Notes: generated by a model not told the origin, from the sequence alone. A stretch of DNA of 64,000 bases from Pseudomonas baetica (GCF_019733355.1 NZ_JAIHLQ010000016.1:62001-126000); one strand, 5' to 3'. Positions 7,587 through 15,773 are shown, counted from the first letter of the stretch. Numbers and translations: made by a program.

Positions 7587-8576
7587 TTACATGCAGGCTT
7601 TGCAACCTGCAGCGATGGACAGCGAGTTGCTTTGTTGGTTGCCCACACCCGCCGAGACGTTGGCTCCACCGTTGCCGGAGAAGTTGTTCATCGAGCCAGT
7701 CATGTTGGCAGTGTTGGTGACTGGGTTTTTCCAGCCATCTTTGGTCAGCACTTGTTGAGTGGTTACGCCAGCGAGGCCAAAAGTACCCACGGCTTCGAAC
7801 TTGGCTTTTTGATCGTCATTGCCACCACCATGGCCACCTTTGTTGTCGTACCCACCGTGGTGGCTGTCATCGCCTTCGATGGTTGCAGTGCCTTTGGCTT
7901 TAAACACACCAGCGGCTGCAAAAGTGCCGGTAAGGGTGTCTTTTTTGTAGGTTTGCACACCTTTGTTTTCGACCACCAGGCCAGTGGAAGACTGGTTGGC
8001 CGCGGCGGCGGCCTGAGCGACACGACCGCCCGATACAGCGATAGCCAGGTTGTTTTTCTGTTGGTTGAAGTTGCCAGCCGTCACGTTGACGCCGATGTTG
8101 CCGGAGCCGTTGTTGCCTGCATTGTTAAGTGTGGCGTTGTTGACGGTCGACGAATTTTTTACGTAGTTGTTGTTGTTGACCTGAGTTGCACTCGAGGCAG
8201 CAACAGCAGTGCCGAAGATGAAGCTTTCGTCGGCGGTCGCCAGAGCGGCAGCGTTGTCTTGTTGGTTACCGTCGCCTGCTGCGGTGTTGGCACCCATGTT
8301 GCCGTTGGAACCGTTGAGCGAGTTGTCGGTGGTGGCGTTGTTTTTGGTGCCCTGGTTTTTCACCACGTTGCCGTCGCTGTTTTGTGTATCCAGTACAGCG
8401 GCGCCGGCGCCGGCAGTGATTTGCAGGAGTTGCTCCAGGGTTGGGCCTTTTGGTGGAGGAGGCTGGTGACCATGACCGCCGTTGTTACCATGATCGTTAC
8501 CGCCTGCCTGAGCTGCCATTGCCATTACTGCTGCAAGAGCGAAAACCAGTGGTTTAAGAGCCATTGTAGGTTTCAT
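7587..8576 (-). CDS. fapC: FapC, major functional amyloid subunit
   Basis: 329 residues. A signal peptide (about 1-25) is followed by a His/Gly-rich N-terminal segment (GGNDHGNNGGHGHQPPPP). Three Asn/Gln/Ala-rich amyloid repeats follow at roughly 70-115, 140-182 and 284-323, with shared cores such as NMGANTAAGDGNQQ, NIGVNVTAGNFNQQ and NGGANVSAGVGNQQ. The linker between repeats 1 and 2 is short (about 24 residues). The linker between repeats 2 and 3 is about 100 residues and includes a His/Gly/Asp-rich patch (EGDDSHHGGYDNKGGHGGG). The protein ends in the conserved CXXC (CKACM, Cys325 and Cys328). FapC forms the bulk of Pseudomonas biofilm amyloid. CGGAGA precedes the ATG. Confidence 0.96.
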   Translation of the reverse strand: MKPTMALKPLVFALAAVMAMAAQAGGNDHGNNGGHGHQPPPPKGPTLEQLLQITAGAGAAVLDTQNSDGNVVKNQGTKNNATTDNSLNGSNGNMGANTAAGDGNQQDNAAALATADESFIFGTAVAASSATQVNNNNYVKNSSTVNNATLNNAGNNGSGNIGVNVTAGNFNQQKNNLAIAVSGGRVAQAAAAANQSSTGLVVENKGVQTYKKDTLTGTFAAAGVFKAKGTATIEGDDSHHGGYDNKGGHGGGNDDQKAKFEAVGTFGLAGVTTQQVLTKDGWKNPVTNTANMTGSMNNFSGNGGANVSAGVGNQQSNSLSIAAGCKACM

Positions 8577-8647
8577 GGTGTTTCTCCGTGCTTATTAGTT
8601 GGTTAAGTGTTGGGACTTTTCTAATTGCACTGCTTTTTTTGTTTGGG

Positions 8648-9223
8648 TCAGTCTGCGACCCGGATGCTCAGGGTGTTAGCCATACGGTTCCCCACCCCGG
8701 CACTCTGGTTCACCTGGATGACCCCTCGGCTGCCGGTGAAGGCCTGATCACTTGTCGTGACCTGGCGACTGCCGGGTGAGGTACCAGTTGCTCCTGAGCT
8801 CGGTAACAACGCCACGTTCTGTTGGGAAAGGGCGCTATCGTCAACGCTCTGCGGGGCAGCACTGATGCTGACGCGCGTCACGTTGGCCATCTGGTTGTTG
8901 GCACCGGCGCCCTGGTTTACGCCCAGGATTCCGTTGCCATTACTGAAAGAGGTGCCGCCAATGGTGGCGCTGGCATTCATCGACCGGTCGGCCGGTGTGT
9001 CGATTCGCTGCCTGACGATGGTGCTGGCGCTGGCGTCGGTGCCAATCGCAATGGCTTTGGTATTGGCTTGCTGCATCTGATCACCGGCGGCCTGGTTGAC
9101 ATTGAAGTTGCCGCGGTATTGCACGCCAGAATCCTGGATGTTGGCGTTGTTTACCGAACCAGGGTCAGCCGCCATAGCGCTGGTGCAGCCGATCAAGGCA
9201 AGCAGGAGCAGGGAGCGATTCAT
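8648..9223 (-). CDS. fapB: FapB, amyloid nucleator
   Basis: 191 residues with a signal peptide (MNRSLLLLALIGCTSAMA). Three imperfect repeats share the pattern VNQxAGxxNxMAN: FNVNQAAGDQMQQAN, LGVNQGAGANNQMAN and IQVNQSAGVGNRMAN. FapB is the minor amyloid subunit proposed to nucleate FapC fibres. Unlike FapC it lacks the C-terminal CXXC. Its ATG lies one base after the fapA TGA, and its GGAGG ribosome site sits inside the end of fapA, so translation of the two is probably coupled. A 71-base gap separates it from fapC. Confidence 0.94.
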   Translation of the reverse strand: MNRSLLLLALIGCTSAMAADPGSVNNANIQDSGVQYRGNFNVNQAAGDQMQQANTKAIAIGTDASASTIVRQRIDTPADRSMNASATIGGTSFSNGNGILGVNQGAGANNQMANVTRVSISAAPQSVDDSALSQQNVALLPSSGATGTSPGSRQVTTSDQAFTGSRGVIQVNQSAGVGNRMANTLSIRVAD

Positions 9224-9224
9224 C

Positions 9225-9674
9225 TCATTGGCCTCCAGCCATGCGGGTCAACGGAGCCAGTCCAGTGCTCATCGCACGGTTGACTGTGTTGGAGATCGAG
9301 CCGCCGGCACCGCCGCCATGGCCGGCACTCATGCCTGGCATACCGCTGGGGTTGGTCAGGGTGTTCATGCCGGGCAGATTCGAATTGGGTGTGGTGATGT
9401 TGCCGCGAATCGACGAGCCGCTGGCGACGCTGGCAAAGTCACCGTCGCTCAGTTCGGTATTGCTCAGAGTCTGGTTGATTCGCGCCGATGGGTTGGCGTT
9501 AACGGTGGTCGGGTAGGGGTCTTTGCCACCATTACGCCCGATAGGAATCGGCTGGACATCGCGGTTGAGGACGATCACGCCATTGCCTTCGGCCTGAACG
9601 TTGAAACTGAGGATGGTGCTGGCGGCTGATCCGATCAGCAGAAGGCAGGTCAAGCCTTTTTTGAAATTCCCCAC
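9225..9674 (-). CDS. fapA: FapA, periplasmic Fap chaperone-like protein
   Basis: 149 residues, first gene of the fap operon. It starts with GTG at 9674 preceded by AAGGA; the N-terminus MGNFKKGLTCLLLIGSAAST is a signal peptide. The mature part is Gly/Asn/Met-rich (NLPGMNTLTNPSGMPGMSAGHGGGAGG) with little predicted globular structure. In studied pseudomonads loss of FapA changes the FapB/FapC content of fibres, which suggests a chaperone role. A -24/-12 promoter lies about 55 bases upstream of the start codon. Identification rests on operon position and composition as well as sequence. Confidence 0.9.
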   Translation of the reverse strand: MGNFKKGLTCLLLIGSAASTILSFNVQAEGNGVIVLNRDVQPIPIGRNGGKDPYPTTVNANPSARINQTLSNTELSDGDFASVASGSSIRGNITTPNSNLPGMNTLTNPSGMPGMSAGHGGGAGGSISNTVNRAMSTGLAPLTRMAGGQ

Positions 9675-10017
9675 GGCTGCAATTCCTTCTTCAGTGGGCT
9701 GGCCCTAGTCAGCGTTGTGAAGGAGATAGCGAATGCTGTGCCGCTTTATGATTGTTCAGGAATTTCAATGGGTTACTGGAAATGGATACGACGCAGATAC
9801 AGGAACTGTTTCAGCGTTGAAACAGGCTGGTAGGCGAGTATCCGACCAAAGTCGATACAAAGCTCTGGAAGAAGGGGTTGCGCCAATGTGTTTCAGCAAC
9901 TTAACAACTGGCATGACAAAGCGATGAATGCCACTGAGACGGGCGCTTTGCACTCAGGCGAGTGTTTCAGAAACGGACACTTTTGCCCGCGAGATGGGGG
10001 CAATGGGGTCGGCGCCC
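9675..10017. promoter_or_regulatory. fap upstream regulatory region with three TGTTTCAG sites
   Basis: 343 bases without a convincing gene between fapA and the downstream end of the kinase gene. TGTTTCAG occurs at 9807-9814, 9889-9896 and 9963-9970. The first copy is half of a perfect 8-base inverted repeat (9806-9825: CTGTTTCA, GCGT, TGAAACAG) and the third is a GTTTC-A-GAAAC palindrome (9964-9974). Relative to the predicted sigma-54 start they lie near -98, -175 and -250, the usual range for enhancer sites. A 64-codon open frame on the plus strand here has no ribosome site or family resemblance. Confidence 0.6.
9729..9744 (-). promoter_or_regulatory. Predicted sigma-54 (-24/-12) promoter of fapABCDEF
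   Basis: Minus-strand sequence CGGCACAGCATTCGC matches the sigma-54 consensus TGGCAC-N5-TTGC at the invariant GG (9742-9741) and GC (9730-9729) with the correct 10-base spacing, plus the CAC next to GG. It predicts a start site near 9717 and a leader of about 43 bases before the fapA GTG. The -12 element is TCGC instead of TTGC. Confidence 0.72.
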
Positions 10018-10554
10018 CTAGGAATCGGCTGATTCAGCCAGTAATCGCTCGACCGCAGCAAAGGCTTGCGCCTGGCGGTCGGTCCAATGGCCCTGAATGA
10101 TCTGAAACGGTTGTCGATGCTGCTTAAGCCAGTCGTGGGTGGCCTGGTAAAACCCTAAACGCTCGCCAAGATCCGGCTGGCAGCGTTGACCGTCATCGGT
10201 CCAGTCGATCTGCTCCGGGCACAACAGCAGGTGCAAGTCGTAATGCCGGGCCAGCAACTGCGGCTCCAGCCAGGCCGGGCAATCACCGAACAAGGTCTGG
10301 CTCCACAGGATGTTGCTCAACAGGTGGGTGTCGAGAATCAGCAGTGGCGGCTGTTGCGCCCGCGCCTGATCCTCCCATTGCAGTTGGCCACGGGCGATCT
10401 CGGGGACATCGGCCAGACAAGTATCCCGTGGGTGCTGCTCGATAAAAAATCGTACGTATTCGTCGACGCGCAAGCCACCGAAATGCTGCTGAAGGCCCGC
10501 CGCCAGCCAGCTCTTGCCGGTGGACTCGGGGCCGGTCAGAACCACGACTTTCAT
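10018..10554 (-). CDS. NadR-type nicotinamide riboside kinase (stand-alone kinase domain)
   Basis: 178 residues with an N-terminal P-loop (TGPESTGKSWLA, about 7-18) and the overall shape of the C-terminal kinase domain of NadR, which phosphorylates nicotinamide riboside to NMN. The N-terminal DNA-binding and adenylyltransferase domains of enterobacterial NadR are absent, so only the kinase step is expected here. Its ATG overlaps the pnuC stop (ATGA), so the riboside transporter and its trapping kinase are translated together, supporting the assignment. Substrate is inferred from this pairing. Confidence 0.85.
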   Translation of the reverse strand: MKVVVLTGPESTGKSWLAAGLQQHFGGLRVDEYVRFFIEQHPRDTCLADVPEIARGQLQWEDQARAQQPPLLILDTHLLSNILWSQTLFGDCPAWLEPQLLARHYDLHLLLCPEQIDWTDDGQRCQPDLGERLGFYQATHDWLKQHRQPFQIIQGHWTDRQAQAFAAVERLLAESADS

Positions 10555-11114
10555 GTGCGCAACGCCGGATCAACCCGCCATTCACGCCAGCCTTGTACAG
10601 CCAGCAGGGTGAACAGGCCGTACAACGCAGCGGTGAGGTAAAGCCCTTTATAGATAAACAATCCGACAAAGATCACATCAAGCACGAACCACAGTGCCCA
10701 GCATTGCAGACGTTTTTGCGCCATCCACAACTGTGCCACCAGGCTGAAACCCGTGAGTGCTGCGTCCAGCCACGGTTGCGCAGCGTCGGTCCAGTGAGCC
10801 ATGGCCGCACCGAGCAACACACTGCCAACCGCGCCAGCACACAGGCCAAGCCAAATCGAGCGGGTGTCGAGGCGGGTCACTTCGCGCCCGTCATGCATCG
10901 TCCCGGCACGCGTCCATTGCCACCAGCCGTAGATCTGCAGGGCGGCGTAGATCACTTGCAGCAACATGTCCGAATACAGCTTCACTTCAAAGAAGATCCA
11001 GCTATAGAGCAACACCATGACCAGCCCGATGGGCCAGCACCACGGGTTCTGTTTGACCGTCAGCCAGACGGCGATCACGCCGAGGGCGGCAGCAAACAGT
11101 TCGAGCCCGGACAT
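10551..11114 (-). CDS. pnuC: Nicotinamide riboside transporter PnuC
   Basis: 187 residues, almost entirely membrane spans, with the family's aromatic-rich signature (KQNPWCWPIGLVMVLLYSWIF, then QIYGWWQW). PnuC moves nicotinamide riboside across the inner membrane by facilitated diffusion, and phosphorylation inside the cell traps it. The start at 11114 (MSGLELFAAALG) has AGGA seven bases upstream; an in-frame extension to 11165 is less likely. It is the first gene of a two-gene unit with the overlapping kinase gene. No TPP riboswitch, which marks the thiamine-type PnuT relatives, was seen upstream. Confidence 0.92.
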   Translation of the reverse strand: MSGLELFAAALGVIAVWLTVKQNPWCWPIGLVMVLLYSWIFFEVKLYSDMLLQVIYAALQIYGWWQWTRAGTMHDGREVTRLDTRSIWLGLCAGAVGSVLLGAAMAHWTDAAQPWLDAALTGFSLVAQLWMAQKRLQCWALWFVLDVIFVGLFIYKGLYLTAALYGLFTLLAVQGWREWRVDPALRT

Positions 11115-11195
11115 GTAGGTTCCTATGGGGGGATTTGAAGGGAGGCGGATTGTACCCAAAAACACGACCGAGGCATTAAGCGCCGCGCCGCCTGA

Positions 11196-11223
11196 CCTGA
11201 GGGAGCGAATTCACTCCCTCAGG
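11196..11223. terminator. Stem-loop after the chemoreceptor gene
   Basis: Perfect 10-base inverted repeat (CCTGAGGGAG and CTCCCTCAGG) with an 8-base loop containing GAATTC, starting 10 bases downstream of the chemoreceptor stop. There is no T-tract on the minus strand, so it may be a 3'-stabilising hairpin rather than a true intrinsic terminator. Confidence 0.55.
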
Positions 11224-11232
11224 GGAATGGGG

Positions 11233-12867
11233 TCAGACGCGGAACTGGCGCAGCAGGCTGTTCAGTTGTTCGCTCAATTGGCCCAGCCGCGCGCTCGCCG
11301 CACTCGACTGCTCTGCCGCCATCGCCGTGCTGTGAGACAACCCGGCTGCTTGCGTGACGTTCTGGTTGATGTCCTCAACCACATGCGCCTGTTGCAGCGT
11401 CGCGCTGGCAATCGACGCGTTCAGGCCATTGAGATTGCGCAATGCCTGGCCAATGGCGTTCAGGCTGGCACCGGCCAGCCCGGCCTGTTCGATGGTCAGT
11501 TGCGAAGCCTTGCTACTGTCGCCGATCACCTTGACCGCCGCTTCGGAGTGATTTTGCAGTCGCTCGATCATCGACTGAATCTCCGCCGTCGACTTCTGGG
11601 TACGCTGCGCCAGCAAGCGCACTTCATCCGCCACCACAGCGAATCCCCGCCCCTGTTCGCCTGCGCGCGCCGCTTCGATGGCCGCGTTGAGCGCGAGCAA
11701 ATTGGTTTGCTCGGCAATCGAACGAATCACTTCCAGCACGCTGCCGATCTGGGTGCTTTCGTCAGCCAAGGTACGAATCACTTCAACGGCTTGATCAATG
11801 GTGCCGGACAACTTGTCGATCTGTTGCAGGCTACCGTCGATATTGATCTGACCCTGCTGTGCCTGCGCTTCGGCGTCGCGCATTTCGGCGGCGGCATGCT
11901 CCGCGTTCTTAGCCACATCCTGCACACCGTAAGTCACCTCGTTGATCGCGGTGGCGACCAGTTCCATCTGTTGCGATTGTTGCTGGCTGCGTTCCTGGGC
12001 CTGCGAGGCATCGTTGCCCAGTTCGCTGGACGACTGGCCGAGGGCGCTGGCCGACACCTGCAAGTCGCCGATGACCCGGCGCAATTTGGCAGTGAACGCG
12101 TTGAAGTGACGAGCCAGTTCCGTGACCTCATCCTTGCCGTGGGTATCAAGGCTGCGGGTCAGGTCGCTTTCGCCGCTGGCGATGTTGGCCATGGCGCTTA
12201 CGGTTTCCTGCAATGGCCGCACGATACTGCGGGCAATCAGAATCACCAGCAGGGCCATGATCAGCGAAATCGCCAGGCCGACGACCGACGCCTTGATGAC
12301 TTGCCCCTGGAACTCGGCCTGCACATCGTCGACATACACGCCAGAGCCAATCACCCAGCCCCAAGGCTCAAACAACTTGATGTAGGACGTTTTGGCAACA
12401 GGTTCGGTAGCGCCGGGTTTTGGCCAACGGTAATCGACCATGCCGGCGCCCTTGGCTTTGGCGATGGCGACCATCTCGTTGAACAGCGCAAAGCCGTCCG
12501 GATCGCGGATCGCCGAGAGGTTCTGGCCTTCAAGTTTCGGGTTGGTAGGGTGCATGACCATCACGGGCGTGAGGTCGTTGATCCAGAAATAGTCGCTCTG
12601 GTCGTAGCGCAGGCCACGGATGGCGGTAATTGCCTGTTTTTGCGCGGCTTCTCTCGTCAGAGTGCCGGCAGTTTCCAAGTCATGGTAATAGGTCAGCAAT
12701 CCGCTGGCGGTCTGTACCACATGCTGGGTTTTCTGGGCTTTGGCGTGATACAGGTCATCGTGAATCTGCTTGAGCATCAACACGCCCAAGGTCAGCAACA
12801 TGACCACGGCCACAATCAAGATGAGCCACAAGCGTCGGCTGATCGACACACTGCGCAAGCTGTTCAT
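11233..12867 (-). CDS. Methyl-accepting chemotaxis protein with sCache sensor
   Basis: 544 residues. First membrane span about 12-32; periplasmic sCache_2-type sensor about 40-185 (RYDQSDYFWINDLTPVMVMH); second span about 190-212; HAMP domain following (RSIVRPLQETVSAM); then a long signalling coil whose tip has the conserved EQTNLLALNAAIEAARAGE and GFAVVADEVRLLAQRT. Single-Cache receptors of this kind in pseudomonads often sense small organic acids (McpP of P. putida is one), but the ligand cannot be read from sequence here. The start at 12867 follows GGGAGTG. No che genes adjoin it, as is usual for scattered Pseudomonas receptors. Confidence 0.92.
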   Translation of the reverse strand: MNSLRSVSISRRLWLILIVAVVMLLTLGVLMLKQIHDDLYHAKAQKTQHVVQTASGLLTYYHDLETAGTLTREAAQKQAITAIRGLRYDQSDYFWINDLTPVMVMHPTNPKLEGQNLSAIRDPDGFALFNEMVAIAKAKGAGMVDYRWPKPGATEPVAKTSYIKLFEPWGWVIGSGVYVDDVQAEFQGQVIKASVVGLAISLIMALLVILIARSIVRPLQETVSAMANIASGESDLTRSLDTHGKDEVTELARHFNAFTAKLRRVIGDLQVSASALGQSSSELGNDASQAQERSQQQSQQMELVATAINEVTYGVQDVAKNAEHAAAEMRDAEAQAQQGQINIDGSLQQIDKLSGTIDQAVEVIRTLADESTQIGSVLEVIRSIAEQTNLLALNAAIEAARAGEQGRGFAVVADEVRLLAQRTQKSTAEIQSMIERLQNHSEAAVKVIGDSSKASQLTIEQAGLAGASLNAIGQALRNLNGLNASIASATLQQAHVVEDINQNVTQAAGLSHSTAMAAEQSSAASARLGQLSEQLNSLLRQFRV

Positions 12868-13171
12868 AACGCTGTCACTCCCGGTTCTTTTTCTTGTAAT
12901 AAACGACCGCCAGCATCCAACCACGATTTCGTGAGCGGGCATACGCGACCCAAGTCGTATAACGCGGCAGCGCTAATAAGGCTTGTCTGTTAGGATTTCG
13001 GCCCCGCGCGTGAAAACCTGAATCCAAATAAATATTTCACGGAATTTTGACCCTTTCGTGTGGATCCTGAGCGCGCGGAATCGGTACAGCAATATCCGGC
13101 TACGCTGATCGCAGTGAACGTCAGAAAATACTATCGGAGCATGCCCGTGCGCATCGCTTTTTGGGGGATTG
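12868..13171. other. Divergent intergenic region, chemoreceptor / uppP
   Basis: 304 bases between divergent genes, expected to carry both promoters. It contains a short CACGA-TT-TCGTG palindrome near 12922 and an AT-rich stretch around 13020-13045. I see no gene, riboswitch or clear operator here. Confidence 0.4.
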
Positions 13172-14002
13172 ATGGATCTTTGGACTGCCTTGCAGGCACT
13201 GATACTAGGAGTTGTAGAAGGGCTGACGGAGTTTTTGCCCATTTCCAGTACCGGACACCAGATCATCGTTGCAGACCTGCTCAATTTTGGCGGCGAGCGG
13301 GCCATGGCGTTCAACATCATTATTCAGCTTGGCGCTATCCTCGCAGTGGTCTGGGAATTTCGTCGCAAGATCCTCGACGTGGTGGTCGGTTTGCCGACTC
13401 AGCCCCGCGCGCGGCGCTTCACTGCCAACCTGCTGATCGCTTTCATGCCCGCCGTTGTGCTGGGCGTGATCTTTGCCGATCTGATCCATCAGTATCTGTT
13501 CAACCCGATCACCGTGGCTACGGCGCTGGTGGTGGGGGGTGTCATCATGTTGTGGGCTGAACAGCGACAGCATGAGGTTCACGCGGAAACAGTCGATGAG
13601 ATTCGCTGGACCGACGCACTGAAAATCGGTTTTGCGCAATGCCTGGCAATGATCCCCGGGACATCGCGCTCCGGCTCGACGATCATCGGCGGCCTGCTGT
13701 TCGGCCTGTCACGCAAAACCGCCACCGAGTTCTCGTTCTTCCTCGCCATGCCAACCATGGTCGGTGCTGCGGTTTACTCGGGTTTCAAGTATCGCCATCT
13801 GTTCGTGCCCGCAGACTTCCCGGTGTTCGCCATCGGTTTCATCACTGCGTTTATCTTCGCGATGATTGCGGTACGCGGTTTGCTCAAGTTCATTGCCAGC
13901 CACAGTTATGCAGCGTTTGCCTGGTATCGAATCGTTTTTGGTCTGGTGATTCTGGCAACGTGGCAGTTCGGCTGGGTGGACTGGTCGGCGGCCAAGCCGT
14001 GA
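13172..14002 (+). CDS. uppP: Undecaprenyl-diphosphatase UppP (BacA)
   Basis: 276-residue integral membrane enzyme that dephosphorylates undecaprenyl diphosphate to regenerate the lipid carrier for peptidoglycan and other envelope polymers. Both family signatures are present: EGLTEFLPISSTGH near the N-terminus and PGTSRSGST near the middle, which together form the active site. Length and the spread of membrane segments are normal. ATG at 13172 follows a GGGGGA; a TTG one codon earlier is an alternative. The stop overlaps the GTG of the next gene, implying coupled translation. Confidence 0.96.
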   Translation: MDLWTALQALILGVVEGLTEFLPISSTGHQIIVADLLNFGGERAMAFNIIIQLGAILAVVWEFRRKILDVVVGLPTQPRARRFTANLLIAFMPAVVLGVIFADLIHQYLFNPITVATALVVGGVIMLWAEQRQHEVHAETVDEIRWTDALKIGFAQCLAMIPGTSRSGSTIIGGLLFGLSRKTATEFSFFLAMPTMVGAAVYSGFKYRHLFVPADFPVFAIGFITAFIFAMIAVRGLLKFIASHSYAAFAWYRIVFGLVILATWQFGWVDWSAAKP

Positions 14003-14433
14003 GTGAATCCCGCGCACGCCGCCCCGAAGGTCGACCTTCGGGCGGCAGTATTCAGAACCTGAAACTGAAACTGAAACTGGTTGTTCTGGCGATCGTCTGC
14101 GCGTTGCCGTTATTCGGCTCGCTGTCGATGGGGTGGCGCGGGATATCGCTGGTGCCGTTGGTGGCTTATGGCGTCGTCAGCGTGCTGGCGTTCTTCATGT
14201 ATTGGGCTGACAAGCGCAAGGCCCGCGCCGATGCGTGGCGCACCCCGGAGAACATTCTTCATGCGGTTGAACTGGCCGGTGGCTGGCCCGGTGCGTTGAT
14301 CGCTCAGCAGGTTTTCAGGCACAAGACACGCAAGGTCTCGTATCAGATTTTGTTTTGGGTGATCGTCTTGCTGCACCAGGTGTTCTGGATCGACCAGATC
14401 TTCCTCGGTTCCAACCTCTTGGCACTGCTCTAA
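13999..14433 (+). CDS. DUF1294 membrane protein
   Basis: 144 residues beginning at a GTG that overlaps the uppP stop (GTGA). After a charged N-terminus (SESRARRPEGRPSGG) there are hydrophobic spans and the DUF1294 pattern (MYWADKRKARADAWRTPENILHAVELAGGWPGALIAQQ, seen here as the YWADKRKA and ELAGGWPGAL motifs), ending in a C-terminal span. The function of DUF1294 is unknown. The tight overlap suggests co-expression with uppP, but that does not establish a role in lipid-carrier recycling. Start choice is based on the overlap; the frame is open further upstream inside uppP. Confidence 0.82.
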   Translation: MSESRARRPEGRPSGGSIQNLKLKLKLVVLAIVCALPLFGSLSMGWRGISLVPLVAYGVVSVLAFFMYWADKRKARADAWRTPENILHAVELAGGWPGALIAQQVFRHKTRKVSYQILFWVIVLLHQVFWIDQIFLGSNLLALL

Positions 14434-14453
14434 ACAACCCGTTGAAGGTGTGT

Positions 14454-14473
14454 GGGGCGGGCTTGCTCGCCCC
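14454..14473. repeat. REP-like hairpin
   Basis: GGGGCG at 14454 pairs with CGCCCC ending at 14473 around GGCTTGCT, the core of the local REP family (GCTTGCTCGC). It lies between the convergent DUF1294 and YjbR-like genes and may also serve as a 3' hairpin. Confidence 0.65.
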
Positions 14474-14508
14474 CGCAGTTTCGAAGGGGTTTTTTCAGCC
14501 GGATTCGG

Positions 14509-14868
14509 TTACAACCGCAGGCCGACTTGAGTTTTCTTCGGCAGCTTGCTCACCACCAATTGATGCGATCGTTGCAGCAAATCCCGCAACTCCTCAGCGG
14601 CCAAAGGGTAGGGCGGGTGCATGATGAACCACTGCGCCCGTGCCAGATAGGGCGCCGGATGAATCCCCGGTCGGTCGCAATGGCCAAGAAACAGATCCTT
14701 GTCCACCTTGAACGCCAGCGAATCACCACGAAGCCCTTGCAAGGCAAACATCTTGTTGCCAGCAATCGAAAACACCCGAACGCCACCCCACTTGTAATCT
14801 TCGCGCGCGCCCGGCAATGCCAGACAGAACGCGGCCACGTCGGCTTCGTTCATCTTTCCTTGTTTCAT
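14509..14868 (-). CDS. MmcQ/YjbR family protein
   Basis: 119 residues starting MKQGKMNEADVAAFCLALPG, with the family features DYKWGGVRVFSIAGNKMFA and HPPYPLAAEELRDLLQRSHQLV. This is a small alpha/beta DNA-binding-like fold (CyaY-like superfamily); members have no settled biochemical role. The ATG overlaps the stop of the LysR-type gene (ATGA), so the two are co-transcribed and the regulator is translated first. The overlap is also the reason for choosing this start. Confidence 0.85.
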   Translation of the reverse strand: MKQGKMNEADVAAFCLALPGAREDYKWGGVRVFSIAGNKMFALQGLRGDSLAFKVDKDLFLGHCDRPGIHPAPYLARAQWFIMHPPYPLAAEELRDLLQRSHQLVVSKLPKKTQVGLRL

Positions 14869-15773
14869 AACAACCGCTCCCCACAGGCACTGAACGATTC
14901 GACCAAGTGATCGATCCACGCGCGCACGGCCGGCATCACGCCGCGCCGATGCGGATACACCGCTTGCAGCCAGCCGCCGGTCAGCGACCATTCAGGCAGC
15001 AACTGCACCAGTGTGCCGTTTTGCAACTCATTTTCGCAGTACATCATTGGCAGCAAGGTGAAGCCTTGGCCTGCCAGGACACAGGTCTTGCGCACGATAA
15101 AGTCATCAATGCCCAGGCGCGCTTCCATGTTCAACTCGAAACTTTCGCCATCCTGATCGAACAGTCGCACATGCACCAAGCGATCAGCCTCAAGCGCGCC
15201 CAGCACCGGCAGGTTTCTCAAGTCTTGCGGGTGGTTGATTGTTTGCCCCTGGATAAACGCCGGGCTGGCCACCACCACCATTTGCGCCTGACGCAAGCGT
15301 CGGGTCACCAACAGCGGGTCTTCATCACCCGGTTCACGCACACGCAGGGCAACGTCGAAACCCTCGGCGACCAAGTCCACACGACGGTTGAGCAGGACTA
15401 TTTCCAGCTGTACCTGAGGGAATTTGCCAAGGAACTCACTGATGACCAACGGCAGCATCTCCCGCGCCAGGCCGGTCGGGCAGGACACCCGCAAACGGCC
15501 ACGCGGCTCGCTGGACATACTGGCCACCGCTTCGTCAGCCATTTCCGCTTCCAGCAGCATTGCCTGGCAGTGGCGCAGATATCGTTCGCCGACGGCCGTC
15601 AGATTCAGTTGGCGGGTGGTACGTTGCAGCAAGCGCGCACCGAGACGCTCTTCCAGTTCAGCAATGCGCCGCGACAGTCGCGATTTGGGAATGCCCAGCA
15701 AGCGCCCGGCGGCCGCGAAGCCGCCAGCCTCGACGACTTTGGCGAAGTAGTAGAGATCGTTGAGGTCTTGCAT
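14865..15773 (-). CDS. LysR-family transcriptional regulator
   Basis: 302 residues, normal LysR length. The N-terminal winged helix-turn-helix is clear (DLYYFAKVVEAGGFAAAGRLLGIPKSRLSRRIAELEERLGARLL), followed by the periplasmic-binding-protein-like effector domain. It is transcribed divergently from the azoreductase gene across 128 bases, the usual arrangement for a LysR regulator and its target; control of azoR is inferred. The effector is unknown. It is co-transcribed with the overlapping YjbR-like gene. Confidence 0.93.
   Translation of the reverse strand: MQDLNDLYYFAKVVEAGGFAAAGRLLGIPKSRLSRRIAELEERLGARLLQRTTRQLNLTAVGERYLRHCQAMLLEAEMADEAVASMSSEPRGRLRVSCPTGLAREMLPLVISEFLGKFPQVQLEIVLLNRRVDLVAEGFDVALRVREPGDEDPLLVTRRLRQAQMVVVASPAFIQGQTINHPQDLRNLPVLGALEADRLVHVRLFDQDGESFELNMEARLGIDDFIVRKTCVLAGQGFTLLPMMYCENELQNGTLVQLLPEWSLTGGWLQAVYPHRRGVMPAVRAWIDHLVESFSACGERLL

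Noticed and set aside
9733..9927. 64-codon frame in the fap upstream region
   Set aside because: No ribosome site, no recognisable sequence, and it covers the predicted promoter and enhancer sites.
11125..12993. 622-codon open frame on the plus strand
   Set aside because: It is entirely antisense to the chemoreceptor gene, which has clear domains and a ribosome site. The plus-strand product is Arg/His/Gln-rich with no family resemblance; long antisense frames are common in high-GC DNA.
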